NCBI GenBank assembly: GCA_947425005.1
Contig: CANDYP010000028.1
Location: 1 to 13,956 of the forward strand
Source of the DNA: Rickettsiales bacterium
GTDB lineage: Bacteria; Pseudomonadota; Alphaproteobacteria; Rickettsiales; UBA1997
Direction of reading: 5' to 3'
Length of the DNA: 13,956 nucleotides
The position numbers and the translations under genes were made by a program. A model generated the notes under the pieces. It had not been told where the DNA came from and searched no databases. It was given only the letters and a program-made list of their open reading frames with translations. Positions within the stretch are counted from its first letter, which is position 1; every line of letters starts with the position of its first letter. Below are positions 1 to 6,646 of this stretch, in pieces.

Positions 1-1235
1 CATTCAAAATCTTTGCCAATATTTAATCCGCCGAGCAGGTGGATTTTTGGGCTTGCGGATTCGACCATCATCAAACTCTGCGCCAGCAGGCCCGCGTCAA
101 TCATCTGATTGAGCAGCGGGTATTTTTTTGCGTTAAACTCGAAGCCCAAACAATTCACTAAATAGTCAGTTTCAAATTGCTCAAACTTGGTTTGCACAGA
201 AATTTTTTGGCCCGAATTTTCTAAATTTTTGACGCCACCTTTTTTGATCTCAAGCTGACCCGACTCAATCATCTGCTCAATAATTTTAATCGAATTAATT
301 GGCGCGCGGTGACGAAAAATATTCCAATAAGGAAAGAGCCGCAAAAATAATTTTTGGTTTTTTTTGTCAAAATTACACCACAAGTCTTGCGTGATTGGCC
401 TTACAGAATCAACGACGTGACGCAGATCAAATTGTGGATTGGCTTGTAAAAAATTGCGCACTTTTAAACACAAAAACAGCACACCTTTTTTGGCGTCATC
501 CCCCGAAATAAAATTCAGTTTTTCTTGAGGATTGGCGAAATGTTTTTGCGGAAAATTTCCGCGACGCGAAATTACAAAAATTTTGCCGCGGAAATTTTTA
601 TTTTTTAGACCAACGATGACATCAACAGTGGTAAGGCCTGAACCGATCAGGCAGATTTTTTCTTCAGCGAATTCTTTTTGGTGAAACTCCACAGAATTTT
701 TATCCCACAGATTTTTGACGAGATTTTTTGACTCCAACTTCCAGGGAAAATTTGACTGCTTAAAACTGGTCGCCAGCACAACTTCATCAACTTGAAATTC
801 TTCACCATTTTTTGCCGCGACGAAAAATCCTTTTTCTGCCGATGTCACGTTAACCCCTACTACCTCTTGCTTCAGCAACTCGAACTCCACACCATTTTTT
901 TGTGCAGCTTCGAAAGATTCTTCTAAAATTTGTTCAAGATATTTGGCGTAAATTTGACGCGGAGCAAAACCAGATTCGCCGATATTTTCTAAAATAGCGG
1001 GATAATTTTTTTTGAGAAATTCGCAGAAATTTTTTTTATCTTCCGAAAAAGCGCTCATTTTCGCTGCCGGAACATTTAAAATGTAATGCGGCGAAAAACT
1101 GCCAAAAGCCGCGCTGGCAAAGCCTTCTTGCGAATCGTCAAAAATTAATATTTTACATTTTTTTGTTGAACGCGCTAAGTGCGCGAAGAGCATCTTGCCA
1201 CAAAAACCAAAACCAATAATTGCGATTCTTTTCAT
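1..1235 (-). CDS. FAD/NAD(P)-binding oxidoreductase, YdhS-like (3' end outside the window)
   Basis: I translated this reading frame by hand from an ATG at 1235. It stays open for 411 codons and runs off the left edge, so the C-terminus is missing. Visible features: an N-terminal dinucleotide fold GFGFCG (residues 8-13); YILNVPA (51-57) and FAPRQIYAKYLEQIL (90-104), both typical of the FAD_NAD_binding_9 (YdhS-like) family; a second Rossmann motif GSGLTTVD (198-205) for NAD(P); FRHRAP (307-312); and NCLGFE (361-366), the late flavoprotein strand motif. No signal peptide or membrane segment is seen, so it is probably cytosolic. Substrate and partner are unknown for most of this family, so I give no reaction. 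It starts 20 nt after the stop of the small membrane gene upstream and is likely co-transcribed with it. No clear Shine-Dalgarno precedes the ATG. The family call is fairly sure; the function is not. Confidence 0.85.
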   Translation of the reverse strand, partial: MKRIAIIGFGFCGKMLFAHLARSTKKCKILIFDDSQEGFASAAFGSFSPHYILNVPAAKMSAFSEDKKNFCEFLKKNYPAILENIGESGFAPRQIYAKYLEQILEESFEAAQKNGVEFELLKQEVVGVNVTSAEKGFFVAAKNGEEFQVDEVVLATSFKQSNFPWKLESKNLVKNLWDKNSVEFHQKEFAEEKICLIGSGLTTVDVIVGLKNKNFRGKIFVISRRGNFPQKHFANPQEKLNFISGDDAKKGVLFLCLKVRNFLQANPQFDLRHVVDSVRPITQDLWCNFDKKNQKLFLRLFPYWNIFRHRAPINSIKIIEQMIESGQLEIKKGGVKNLENSGQKISVQTKFEQFETDYLVNCLGFEFNAKKYPLLNQMIDAGLLAQSLMMVESASPKIHLLGGLNIGKDFE

Positions 1236-1255
1236 TTTTAGGATCTTCAGATTTT

Positions 1256-1525
1256 CTAAACTTCTTCTTCGCCGGCTTCTTTTTGTTTCGCCCGCAGCGC
1301 GATTCTATCCATCAGCATCTCTCTTCTTTTTTGCATCAGCTCGTTAATTTTTTTAATGTTGCCGCTGGCCGTAATCGTAAAAACGGCGGGACAAATTGAG
1401 TGACAAAGCAACACCGTGCCGGTGAGTAAAATCCACACGGAAGTGGTGAAGGCGAATAAAAAATGCTCGAAAAAATTTTCGCCACTCTCAACCAAATGGC
1501 GATTAAAAAAATTAACCTTTTCCAT
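1256..1525 (-). CDS. DUF6356-like small inner-membrane protein
   Basis: This 89-residue protein begins MEKVNFFNRHLVESGENFFEHF. The N-terminal pattern H-x3-SGENFFEH-x3-A (residues 10-25), then one hydrophobic segment (about 26-52, holding LLCHSICPAVF) and a charged helix with KINELMQKRREM (59-70) fits the small alphaproteobacterial family DUF6356, as I recall its consensus (GExxxEH, then a hydrophobic stretch with H and P, then a TGS-like turn). Here the turn reads TASGN. It should sit in the inner membrane with a basic cytoplasmic tail. No role is established for the family. It lies between spoT (56 nt upstream) and the FAD-binding oxidoreductase (20 nt downstream), all leftward, so it is probably part of that unit. 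There is no obvious ribosome binding site. The gene itself looks real: it has a family-like sequence and nothing competes with it on the other strand. The DUF assignment is from memory. Confidence 0.72.
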   Translation of the reverse strand: MEKVNFFNRHLVESGENFFEHFLFAFTTSVWILLTGTVLLCHSICPAVFTITASGNIKKINELMQKRREMLMDRIALRAKQKEAGEEEV

Positions 1526-1581
1526 GAATCTTAAAATTGATTGAATATGTAGGGATGAAGTTGTCTGTAGTACTCATCTGA

Positions 1582-3735
1582 CTATCCAGCAGACATTCTT
1601 TGAACTTCGACGATTTTTTTGGAGACCCGCAGCGCGGCAATAATCTCCTCCAAATGATCGACGCTTCTAACTTCCACGTCAATCATAAGTTCGAAATAAT
1701 CCGCCGAGCGATTGATGACTTTGAGGTTACCAATATTGACTTTTTTCTTGGCGATCATGCTGCTGACATCGGCGAGACTTCCTGATTTATTTTCGACTAC
1801 GACTCGCAATCTACTGGTGTACATTTCGTCGCCGATTTCGTCGTCATCCTTCCAACAAACATCCAAAATCGCCTGCGAATTCAGCGCCAGATTTTTTAGA
1901 TTGGGGCAAGTTTGATTGTGAATGGTCACTCCAACTCCGGTGTGAATCACGCCAATAATTGGGTCGCCAGGAATTGGCACACAACAGCCCCCGTAGCGCA
2001 TCGCCATGCCATTGACCAAACCCTTAATCGGCATTGCGTTGCTAGGCTTTTCTTTTCTCTCGTGAATTGTGGCCGGCTTTGTTTGCTTGGCCTCTTCCTT
2101 AAAATCAGGATAAGTTGCCTTAAGAACTTCCTGACGCGAAACCGTGCCCTCAGCGACTTTAACGTACAAATCGTCAACCGATTTTCTGCCGAGAGTCGGC
2201 AAAGATTTTTCTAAAATTTTTTCGCTAACTTCTAAATTTTTTGTGGCAAAAAATTTGGTTAAAATAGCGCGCCCCAAAGCGCTGTATTCTACAAATTTTT
2301 CGTTACGCAGAAAATTTTTAATGCCGTATTTCGCTTTTGAAGTGACGACAAATTGCAGCCAATTCAAAGAAGGTTTGCTATTTTTAGAAGTAGAGATTTC
2401 GACCTGATCACCATTTTCTAACTTTTGACGAAGAGGCGAAATGATGCCGTTAATCTTGGCTGAAACGCAATTGTTGCCAACCTCGGAATGCACGGCGTAA
2501 GCGAAATCCACGACTGTCGATCCAATCGGCAAATTAAAAATATCGCCATTGGGCGTGAAGCAAAAAACTTCGTCTTTGTGCATTTGGAATTTGTGCTGCT
2601 TAAGCACTTCGCTGGCAAATTCGGTTTGTTCAAAAAGTGTAAGTAATTCACGAATCCAGCGGAACTTCTCACTTTCGGCGGCGACCTTCGACTTCTTGCC
2701 GTTTTCTTTGTAAAACCAATGAGCGGCAAGGCCAAGATCAGCCTCTTCGTGCATTTTGTGGTCACGAATTTGGATTTCGATTTTTTTGTTGAAGGGTCCG
2801 AGAATGGCTAAATGCAAGGATTTGTAGCCGTTTTCTTTGGGCGTGCTGATGTAATCTTTGAAAGTTCCAGGAATCATGTTGTAGCTGGAATTAATCAAGC
2901 CGAGCACGCGGTAACATTCGCCAACGTCTGACACCACAATGCGGAAAGCCATGATGTCGTAAAGATGGTGGAAGCCGACATTCTGCTTTTTCATCTTCAA
3001 CCAAATGGAGTAAGGCTTTTTTTCGCGTCCTGAAATTTCAAATTGGATGTCTTCCGCAGACAGTAGAGTTGTGATGTCGGCAATGATTTTGGTAATTAGA
3101 TCTTTTTTCTTTTCCTTTAATTCGGACAGACCTTCAACGATGTAATTTCTGCTTTCCGGATCAAGGATCGCGAAAGACAATTCTTGCAGTTCGTCTTTAA
3201 TTTTATTGAGACCAATGCGCGCAGCCAGTGGGGCGTAGATGTCCAGACTCTCGCGCGCCTTCTTCATCTTTTTTTCTTTTGAAGGTACGTAAGCCAAAGT
3301 GCGCATGTTGTGTAAGCGGTCAGCCAGCTTGACTAAAAGCACGCGGATATCTTCCGACATTGCCAGAGCAAGTTTGTGAAAATTTTCTGCGACTGTTTCT
3401 TTGGAAGAGAGTGACTCAATTTTTCCAAGCTTGGTTACACCATCAACCAGCTTGACGATTTCTTCTCCGAAATCTTTTTCAATGTCAGCAAGAGTAATTT
3501 CGGTATCTTCGACAACGTCGTGAAGTAGCGCGGTGATTATTGATTCTTGGTCGAGTTTTAAATCGATTAAAATTTCTGCGACAGCTAGCGGGTGGGTGAA
3601 ATAGGGGTCGCCCGAATGTCTTTTTTGGTTGCCGTGTGCAGTTTTAGAGAGGATGTAAGCCTTTTGGATTAAGGCTTCATTTGGATTGGGGTGGTAGGAT
3701 CGGATTTTGGAGATTAGCTCAGAGGCTGAGAGCAT
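1582..3735 (-). CDS. spoT: Bifunctional (p)ppGpp synthetase/hydrolase, RelA/SpoT family (Rsh)
   Basis: This is a complete 717-residue long RSH protein that makes and degrades the alarmone (p)ppGpp in the cytosol. Domain order: N-terminal HD hydrolase with THP (His48), HDVVEDT (His72-Asp73, Glu76-Asp77) and LADRLHNMRT (Asp139), the Mn-binding set being intact; a synthetase domain with GREKKPYSI (236-244), FKDYISTPKENGYKSLH (292-308) and EIQIRDHKMHEEADLGLAAHW (320-340); a TGS domain (about 388-450); a zinc-finger/RIS segment with YGGCCVPIPGD (581-591) and His606/Cys610; and a C-terminal ACT domain (about 642-714). Because both catalytic halves keep their motifs, I expect both activities, as in the single Rsh of most alphaproteobacteria, rather than a RelA with a dead hydrolase. 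The ATG at 3735 gives the usual N-terminus. It lies downstream of rpoZ, a common proteobacterial pairing, with a long hairpin between the two. Confidence 0.97.
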   Translation of the reverse strand: MLSASELISKIRSYHPNPNEALIQKAYILSKTAHGNQKRHSGDPYFTHPLAVAEILIDLKLDQESIITALLHDVVEDTEITLADIEKDFGEEIVKLVDGVTKLGKIESLSSKETVAENFHKLALAMSEDIRVLLVKLADRLHNMRTLAYVPSKEKKMKKARESLDIYAPLAARIGLNKIKDELQELSFAILDPESRNYIVEGLSELKEKKKDLITKIIADITTLLSAEDIQFEISGREKKPYSIWLKMKKQNVGFHHLYDIMAFRIVVSDVGECYRVLGLINSSYNMIPGTFKDYISTPKENGYKSLHLAILGPFNKKIEIQIRDHKMHEEADLGLAAHWFYKENGKKSKVAAESEKFRWIRELLTLFEQTEFASEVLKQHKFQMHKDEVFCFTPNGDIFNLPIGSTVVDFAYAVHSEVGNNCVSAKINGIISPLRQKLENGDQVEISTSKNSKPSLNWLQFVVTSKAKYGIKNFLRNEKFVEYSALGRAILTKFFATKNLEVSEKILEKSLPTLGRKSVDDLYVKVAEGTVSRQEVLKATYPDFKEEAKQTKPATIHERKEKPSNAMPIKGLVNGMAMRYGGCCVPIPGDPIIGVIHTGVGVTIHNQTCPNLKNLALNSQAILDVCWKDDDEIGDEMYTSRLRVVVENKSGSLADVSSMIAKKKVNIGNLKVINRSADYFELMIDVEVRSVDHLEEIIAALRVSKKIVEVQRMSAG

Positions 3736-3755
3736 GGAAGCTTGGTTGTGTTGTG

Positions 3756-3826
3756 GTTGTTGGTTGTTGGTTGGTAGTTGTTAGTGACTCAAATTTACTA
3801 ACTACTGACAACCAACAACTAACAAC
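3756..3826. repeat. Long imperfect hairpin between rpoZ and spoT
   Basis: The arms 3756-3785 and 3797-3826 are 30 nt each and complementary at 26 positions, with an 11-nt loop (3786-3796). The arms consist of GTTGTTGGTT-type repeats on the plus strand and AACAAC/ACCAAC on the minus strand. On the leftward transcript the hairpin begins 3 nt after the rpoZ stop codon and ends 20 nt before the spoT ATG. No T tract follows, so it does not look like a classical intrinsic terminator. It may act as an RNA processing or stability element, or be a simple-sequence palindrome. The structure is seen directly; its role is unknown. Confidence 0.8.
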
Positions 3827-3829
3827 GAA

Positions 3830-4174
3830 TTAATCATCAACTTGAATATTTTCGTCTACGAAAGCGGTGTCTTTTAGGATTAGATTTTGGGATTGGATTT
3901 CTTCTTCAACCATTTCAGAAACTTCATTGTTTGATTGAACATTTTCTGCGGATCCGCGGTTCTTGATTGAACGCACGATATTTTTTCTAACATTTTCTAC
4001 ATCAACCAATCCGTCGGCGATTTCTCTCAAAGAAATGACGGCTGGTTTTTCTTTACGATCAAGTGAAGTGGCAGCGCCGGATAAAATACTTTTGGCGCGA
4101 TTGCTTGCAACCAAGCAAAGTTCAAAACGATTTTGCACGACTGTCACACAGTCTTCTACTGTAATTCTTGCCAT
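3830..4174 (-). CDS. rpoZ: DNA-directed RNA polymerase omega subunit
   Basis: This 114-residue protein begins MARITVEDCV, followed by NRFELCLVASNRAKSI (15-30) and VISLREIADG (46-55), the conserved core of omega that wraps the C-terminal tail of beta-prime and helps RNA polymerase assemble. In many proteobacteria omega also forms part of a ppGpp-binding site, which suits its place directly upstream of spoT. After about residue 75 comes an acidic, poorly conserved tail (EMVEEEIQ, VDEN), normal for alphaproteobacterial omega. The ATG at 4174 gives the canonical N-terminus; the leader just before it is A-rich without a Shine-Dalgarno. It is divergent from map across a 97-bp gap (4175-4271) that must hold promoters for both directions. 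I saw only weak promoter-like hexamers on the rpoZ side. Confidence 0.95.
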   Translation of the reverse strand: MARITVEDCVTVVQNRFELCLVASNRAKSILSGAATSLDRKEKPAVISLREIADGLVDVENVRKNIVRSIKNRGSAENVQSNNEVSEMVEEEIQSQNLILKDTAFVDENIQVDD

Positions 4175-4239
4175 TGTGAATTTTGGAATTTAGTTTTTAA
4201 CGCGAGGGGAAGGAGGCGCAAGCTACAAAGGCAAATCGG

Positions 4240-4245
4240 CATAAT
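4240..4245 (+). promoter_or_regulatory. Candidate -10 box for map
   Basis: CATAAT matches the sigma70 -10 consensus at five of six positions and lies 26 nt before the map ATG, which would give a leader of about 20 nt. No convincing -35 box lies 16-18 nt upstream, so this is a weak call within the rpoZ/map divergent gap. Confidence 0.25.
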
Positions 4246-4271
4246 CAACAAAAAATTTCAGACAGGTTTTA

Positions 4272-5057
4272 ATGAGTAAAATTACAATTCACGATGCAAA
4301 AGATTTTGAAAAAATGCGCGTCGCTGGTCGTTTAGCTGCTGAAATTTTAGACTTCATTGCACCCTTCGTAAAAGCTGGAGTTACCACTGATTACCTCAAC
4401 AATTTGTGCCACGACAAAATAATCTCAAGTGGCGCAATCCCTGCCCCACTCAATTACAAAGGCTTTCCTAAATCAATTTGCACTTCAATTAATCACGTAG
4501 TTTGCCACGGCATTCCCAGCGAAAAAGAATTGAAAGACGGCGATATTTTGAACATCGACGTCACCGTAATTGTTGACGGTTGGCACGGTGATTCCAGCCG
4601 CATGTACTACGTCGGCGCACCTTCAATCAAGGCTAAAATACTTTGCCAAGTTACTTACGATTCAATGATGCTTGGCATTGAGCAAGTCAAGCCTGGCAAC
4701 ACTTTAGGCGACATCGGACACGCCATTCAATCTTACGCCGAGAAGCAAGGATTTTCCGTAGTACGCGATTATTGCGGTCACGGCATCGGCAAAATTTTTC
4801 ACACCGAGCCAAGCGTTGTCCATTACGGCAAAAAAGGTGCCGGATTGGTTTTGCAGGAAGGAATGTTTTTTACGGTTGAGCCAATGATTAACGTCGGAAA
4901 ATTCGAAACCATTTTAAGCAAACACGATGACTGGACAGTCACTACTCGCGACAAATCTTTATCCGCACAATTTGAACACACCGTCGGCGTTACAAAAGAT
5001 GGCGTAGAAATTTTTACCACCTCACCAAAGGGCTTAGATTTCCCTCCGTACAAATAA
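4272..5057 (+). CDS. map: Type I methionine aminopeptidase
   Basis: This 261-residue cytosolic metalloprotease removes the initiator methionine from new proteins. The pita-bread fold ligands are all present: Asp96 (NIDVT), Asp107 (HGDSS), His170 (CGHGIG), Glu203 (TVEPM) and Glu235 (FEHTV). The substrate-binding His79 (VCHGIP) and His177 (IFHTEP) are also present. These positions nearly match the E. coli enzyme (His79, Asp97, Asp108, His171, Glu204, Glu235), and the length is that of a short type I form without an N-terminal zinc finger. The ATG at 4272 has only a weak purine stretch (ACAGG) upstream. It is the first gene of a rightward group; the next gene starts 133 nt later. I see no terminator after it, so read-through is possible. 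An essential and unremarkable gene. Confidence 0.97.
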   Translation: MSKITIHDAKDFEKMRVAGRLAAEILDFIAPFVKAGVTTDYLNNLCHDKIISSGAIPAPLNYKGFPKSICTSINHVVCHGIPSEKELKDGDILNIDVTVIVDGWHGDSSRMYYVGAPSIKAKILCQVTYDSMMLGIEQVKPGNTLGDIGHAIQSYAEKQGFSVVRDYCGHGIGKIFHTEPSVVHYGKKGAGLVLQEGMFFTVEPMINVGKFETILSKHDDWTVTTRDKSLSAQFEHTVGVTKDGVEIFTTSPKGLDFPPYK

Positions 5058-5064
5058 AAATTTT

Positions 5065-5122
5065 ACTAAGATTTTACCGAGATTTTGCCAAGATTTCGGG
5101 TTGCTATTTTGACCAAGATTTT
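5065..5122. repeat. Iterated 11-bp motif (consensus ACCAAGATTTT) before the nitronate-monooxygenase-like gene
   Basis: Three adjacent 11-bp units occur at 5065-5075 (ACTAAGATTTT), 5076-5086 (ACCGAGATTTT) and 5087-5097 (GCCAAGATTTC). A fourth unit, ACCAAGATTTT, lies at 5112-5122. The spacing of about one helical turn would place all copies on one face of DNA, as in an array of regulator sites. Equally, it could be a small slippage repeat in A/T-rich DNA. It fills the first half of the map-to-flavoprotein gap. Confidence 0.55.
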
Positions 5123-5177
5123 TAGCTTGGAGCCCTTCCAAAACTTCCCCCCAAATTACAGAATTTTCAATCAACTC

Positions 5178-5182
5178 AGGAG
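5178..5182 (+). promoter_or_regulatory. Shine-Dalgarno AGGAG supporting a TTG start
   Basis: AGGAG ends 8 nt before the TTG at 5191, near-ideal spacing. It is the only strong Shine-Dalgarno in the window and decides the start of the next gene, whose first in-frame ATG would come about 100 codons later, inside the conserved fold. Confidence 0.7.
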
Positions 5183-5190
5183 TATTCATT

Positions 5191-6597
5191 TTGTTGAAAT
5201 CCATTAAATCTTACAATATTTCCGGCGCAGATTGCCTACCCATCATCGAAGGTGGCAAAGGAGTTGGGATCACAACTGGAGTCACCGCAGGTCACTTTGC
5301 CAAAGCTGGAGCTGTCGGAACTTTCTCCGGAGTCAACGCAGATTACATTGACGAAAACGGCAAATATATTCCCCTAATTTATAAAACTCACACCCGACGC
5401 GAAAGACACGAAGAGCTCATTGTCGACAGTATTCGCGGCGGCATTTCTCAAGCTCGAATTGCTCACGATATTTCCGGCGGCGCGGGTCGCATCCACATGA
5501 ATGTGTTGTGGGAAATGGGTGGGGCTGAGCGCATTCTCCACGGCATTCTTGACGGCTCCAAAGGCATGATTCACGGCATCACTTGCGGCGCCGGAATGCC
5601 TTACCGCCTTGCCGAAATCGCAGAAAAATACCACGTCTACTACTACCCAATCGTTTCCTCAATGCGCGCTTTCCGTGCTTTATGGAAAAGAAGTTACCAC
5701 AAAGCCGTGTCCCTTCTGGGCGGTGTGGTTTACGAATGCCCTTGGCGCGCCGGCGGCCACAATGGCCTGTCCAATGCTGAAGATCCAAATGCCTACGAAG
5801 ATCCGTACCCTAGAGTTGCCGAGATCCGCACCTTCATGAATTCCGTCGGTTTAAATGAAGTACCAATCGTAATGGCGGGCGGCGTGTGGAATTTGGAAGA
5901 ATTCGAACATTGGCTCGACAATCCCGAAATCGGACCAATCGTTTTCCAATTCGGCACTCGCCCCATCGTCACGCAAGAATATCCAGTGCCCGACGTTTGG
6001 AAGAAAAAACTAATGACTCTGCAAGAAGGCGATGTTTACCTAAACCGCTTCAGCCCTACCGGCTTCTACTCTTCCGCCGTTGAAAATGATTTCATCCGTG
6101 AATTAAAAGGCCGCGAGATCAGACAAGTTGATTACCGCTCTAAACCAGTTGACGACTTCACCACCGAAATTCCTTTCGGCCCAAGAGCTCGCGCAGTTTA
6201 CATCAAAGCCGAAGACAAACCTAAAGTTGATGAATGGATCAAAGCCGGTCACACCGAAAGCATGAAAACCCCGGACGAAACTCTAATGTTTGTCAGCAAA
6301 GCCAAGTCTGAGCAAATCGTCACCGACCAAGTTAACTGCATGGGCTGCTTGAGCCAGTGCCGTTTCAGCAACTGGTCCGACAAAGAAGAAATGCATTACA
6401 CAACAGATCGCAAAGCCGATCCGCGCAGCTTCTGCATCCAAAAAACTTTGCAAGATGTGCGCCTGGGTAATGACGTTGAAAATCAATTAATGTTCTCCGG
6501 CCACAGCGCTTACCGCTTCGCCACCGATCCATTTTACGCCAACGGTTTCGTACCAACGATTGGGCAGTTGGTCGACAGAATCATGCAAGGAAAATAG
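5191..6597 (+). CDS. Nitronate-monooxygenase-like flavoprotein with C-terminal cysteine motif
   Basis: This 468-residue protein belongs to the NMO/2-nitropropane dioxygenase TIM-barrel family, FMN enzymes that oxidise alkyl nitronates or related compounds. Family marks: EGGKGVGITTG (20-30), GITCGAGMP (129-137), WRAGGHNG with candidate catalytic His190 (185-192), IVMAGGVW (226-233) and FQFGTRPIVTQE (252-263), which together form the FMN phosphate pocket. It is longer than a classic NMO (about 330-380 residues) because of a C-terminal extension with CMGCLSQC (383-390) and a fourth cysteine at 415 (RSFC), an arrangement that could bind a metal or Fe-S cluster. From memory, this extension and the NCMGC/RFSNW block are shared by alphaproteobacterial homologues, so they are not an oddity of this copy. 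The start is TTG with AGGAG 8 nt upstream. pyrG follows after 49 nt. The real substrate is uncertain. Confidence 0.88.
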   Translation: MLKSIKSYNISGADCLPIIEGGKGVGITTGVTAGHFAKAGAVGTFSGVNADYIDENGKYIPLIYKTHTRRERHEELIVDSIRGGISQARIAHDISGGAGRIHMNVLWEMGGAERILHGILDGSKGMIHGITCGAGMPYRLAEIAEKYHVYYYPIVSSMRAFRALWKRSYHKAVSLLGGVVYECPWRAGGHNGLSNAEDPNAYEDPYPRVAEIRTFMNSVGLNEVPIVMAGGVWNLEEFEHWLDNPEIGPIVFQFGTRPIVTQEYPVPDVWKKKLMTLQEGDVYLNRFSPTGFYSSAVENDFIRELKGREIRQVDYRSKPVDDFTTEIPFGPRARAVYIKAEDKPKVDEWIKAGHTESMKTPDETLMFVSKAKSEQIVTDQVNCMGCLSQCRFSNWSDKEEMHYTTDRKADPRSFCIQKTLQDVRLGNDVENQLMFSGHSAYRFATDPFYANGFVPTIGQLVDRIMQGK

Positions 6598-6646
6598 TCA
6601 CAACCTCAGTGCAACTCACAGCAAGCTCGAATCCAATTTTACTCAA

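Noticed and set aside
1600..2407. Several plus-strand open frames of 60-100 codons inside spoT
   Set aside because: They lie antisense to a well-conserved gene, have no recognisable motif and arise from codon bias; the same holds for open frames opposite or inside the flavoprotein, pyrG, hemF, purC, tyrS and PfkB genes.
3756..3826. Hairpin as an intrinsic terminator of rpoZ
   Set aside because: The stem is A/C- and G/T-rich, with no T run after it on the leftward transcript, and spoT downstream would then need its own promoter within about 20 bases.
4175..4271. Riboswitch or RNA gene in the rpoZ/map divergent gap
   Set aside because: Only 97 bp, with no stable conserved fold that I recognise; it most likely holds just the two promoters.
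6560..6646. N-terminal extension of pyrG from an upstream in-frame ATG
   Set aside because: It would overlap the end of the preceding gene and add 29 residues unlike any CTP synthase; the ATG at 6647 gives the canonical N-terminus.
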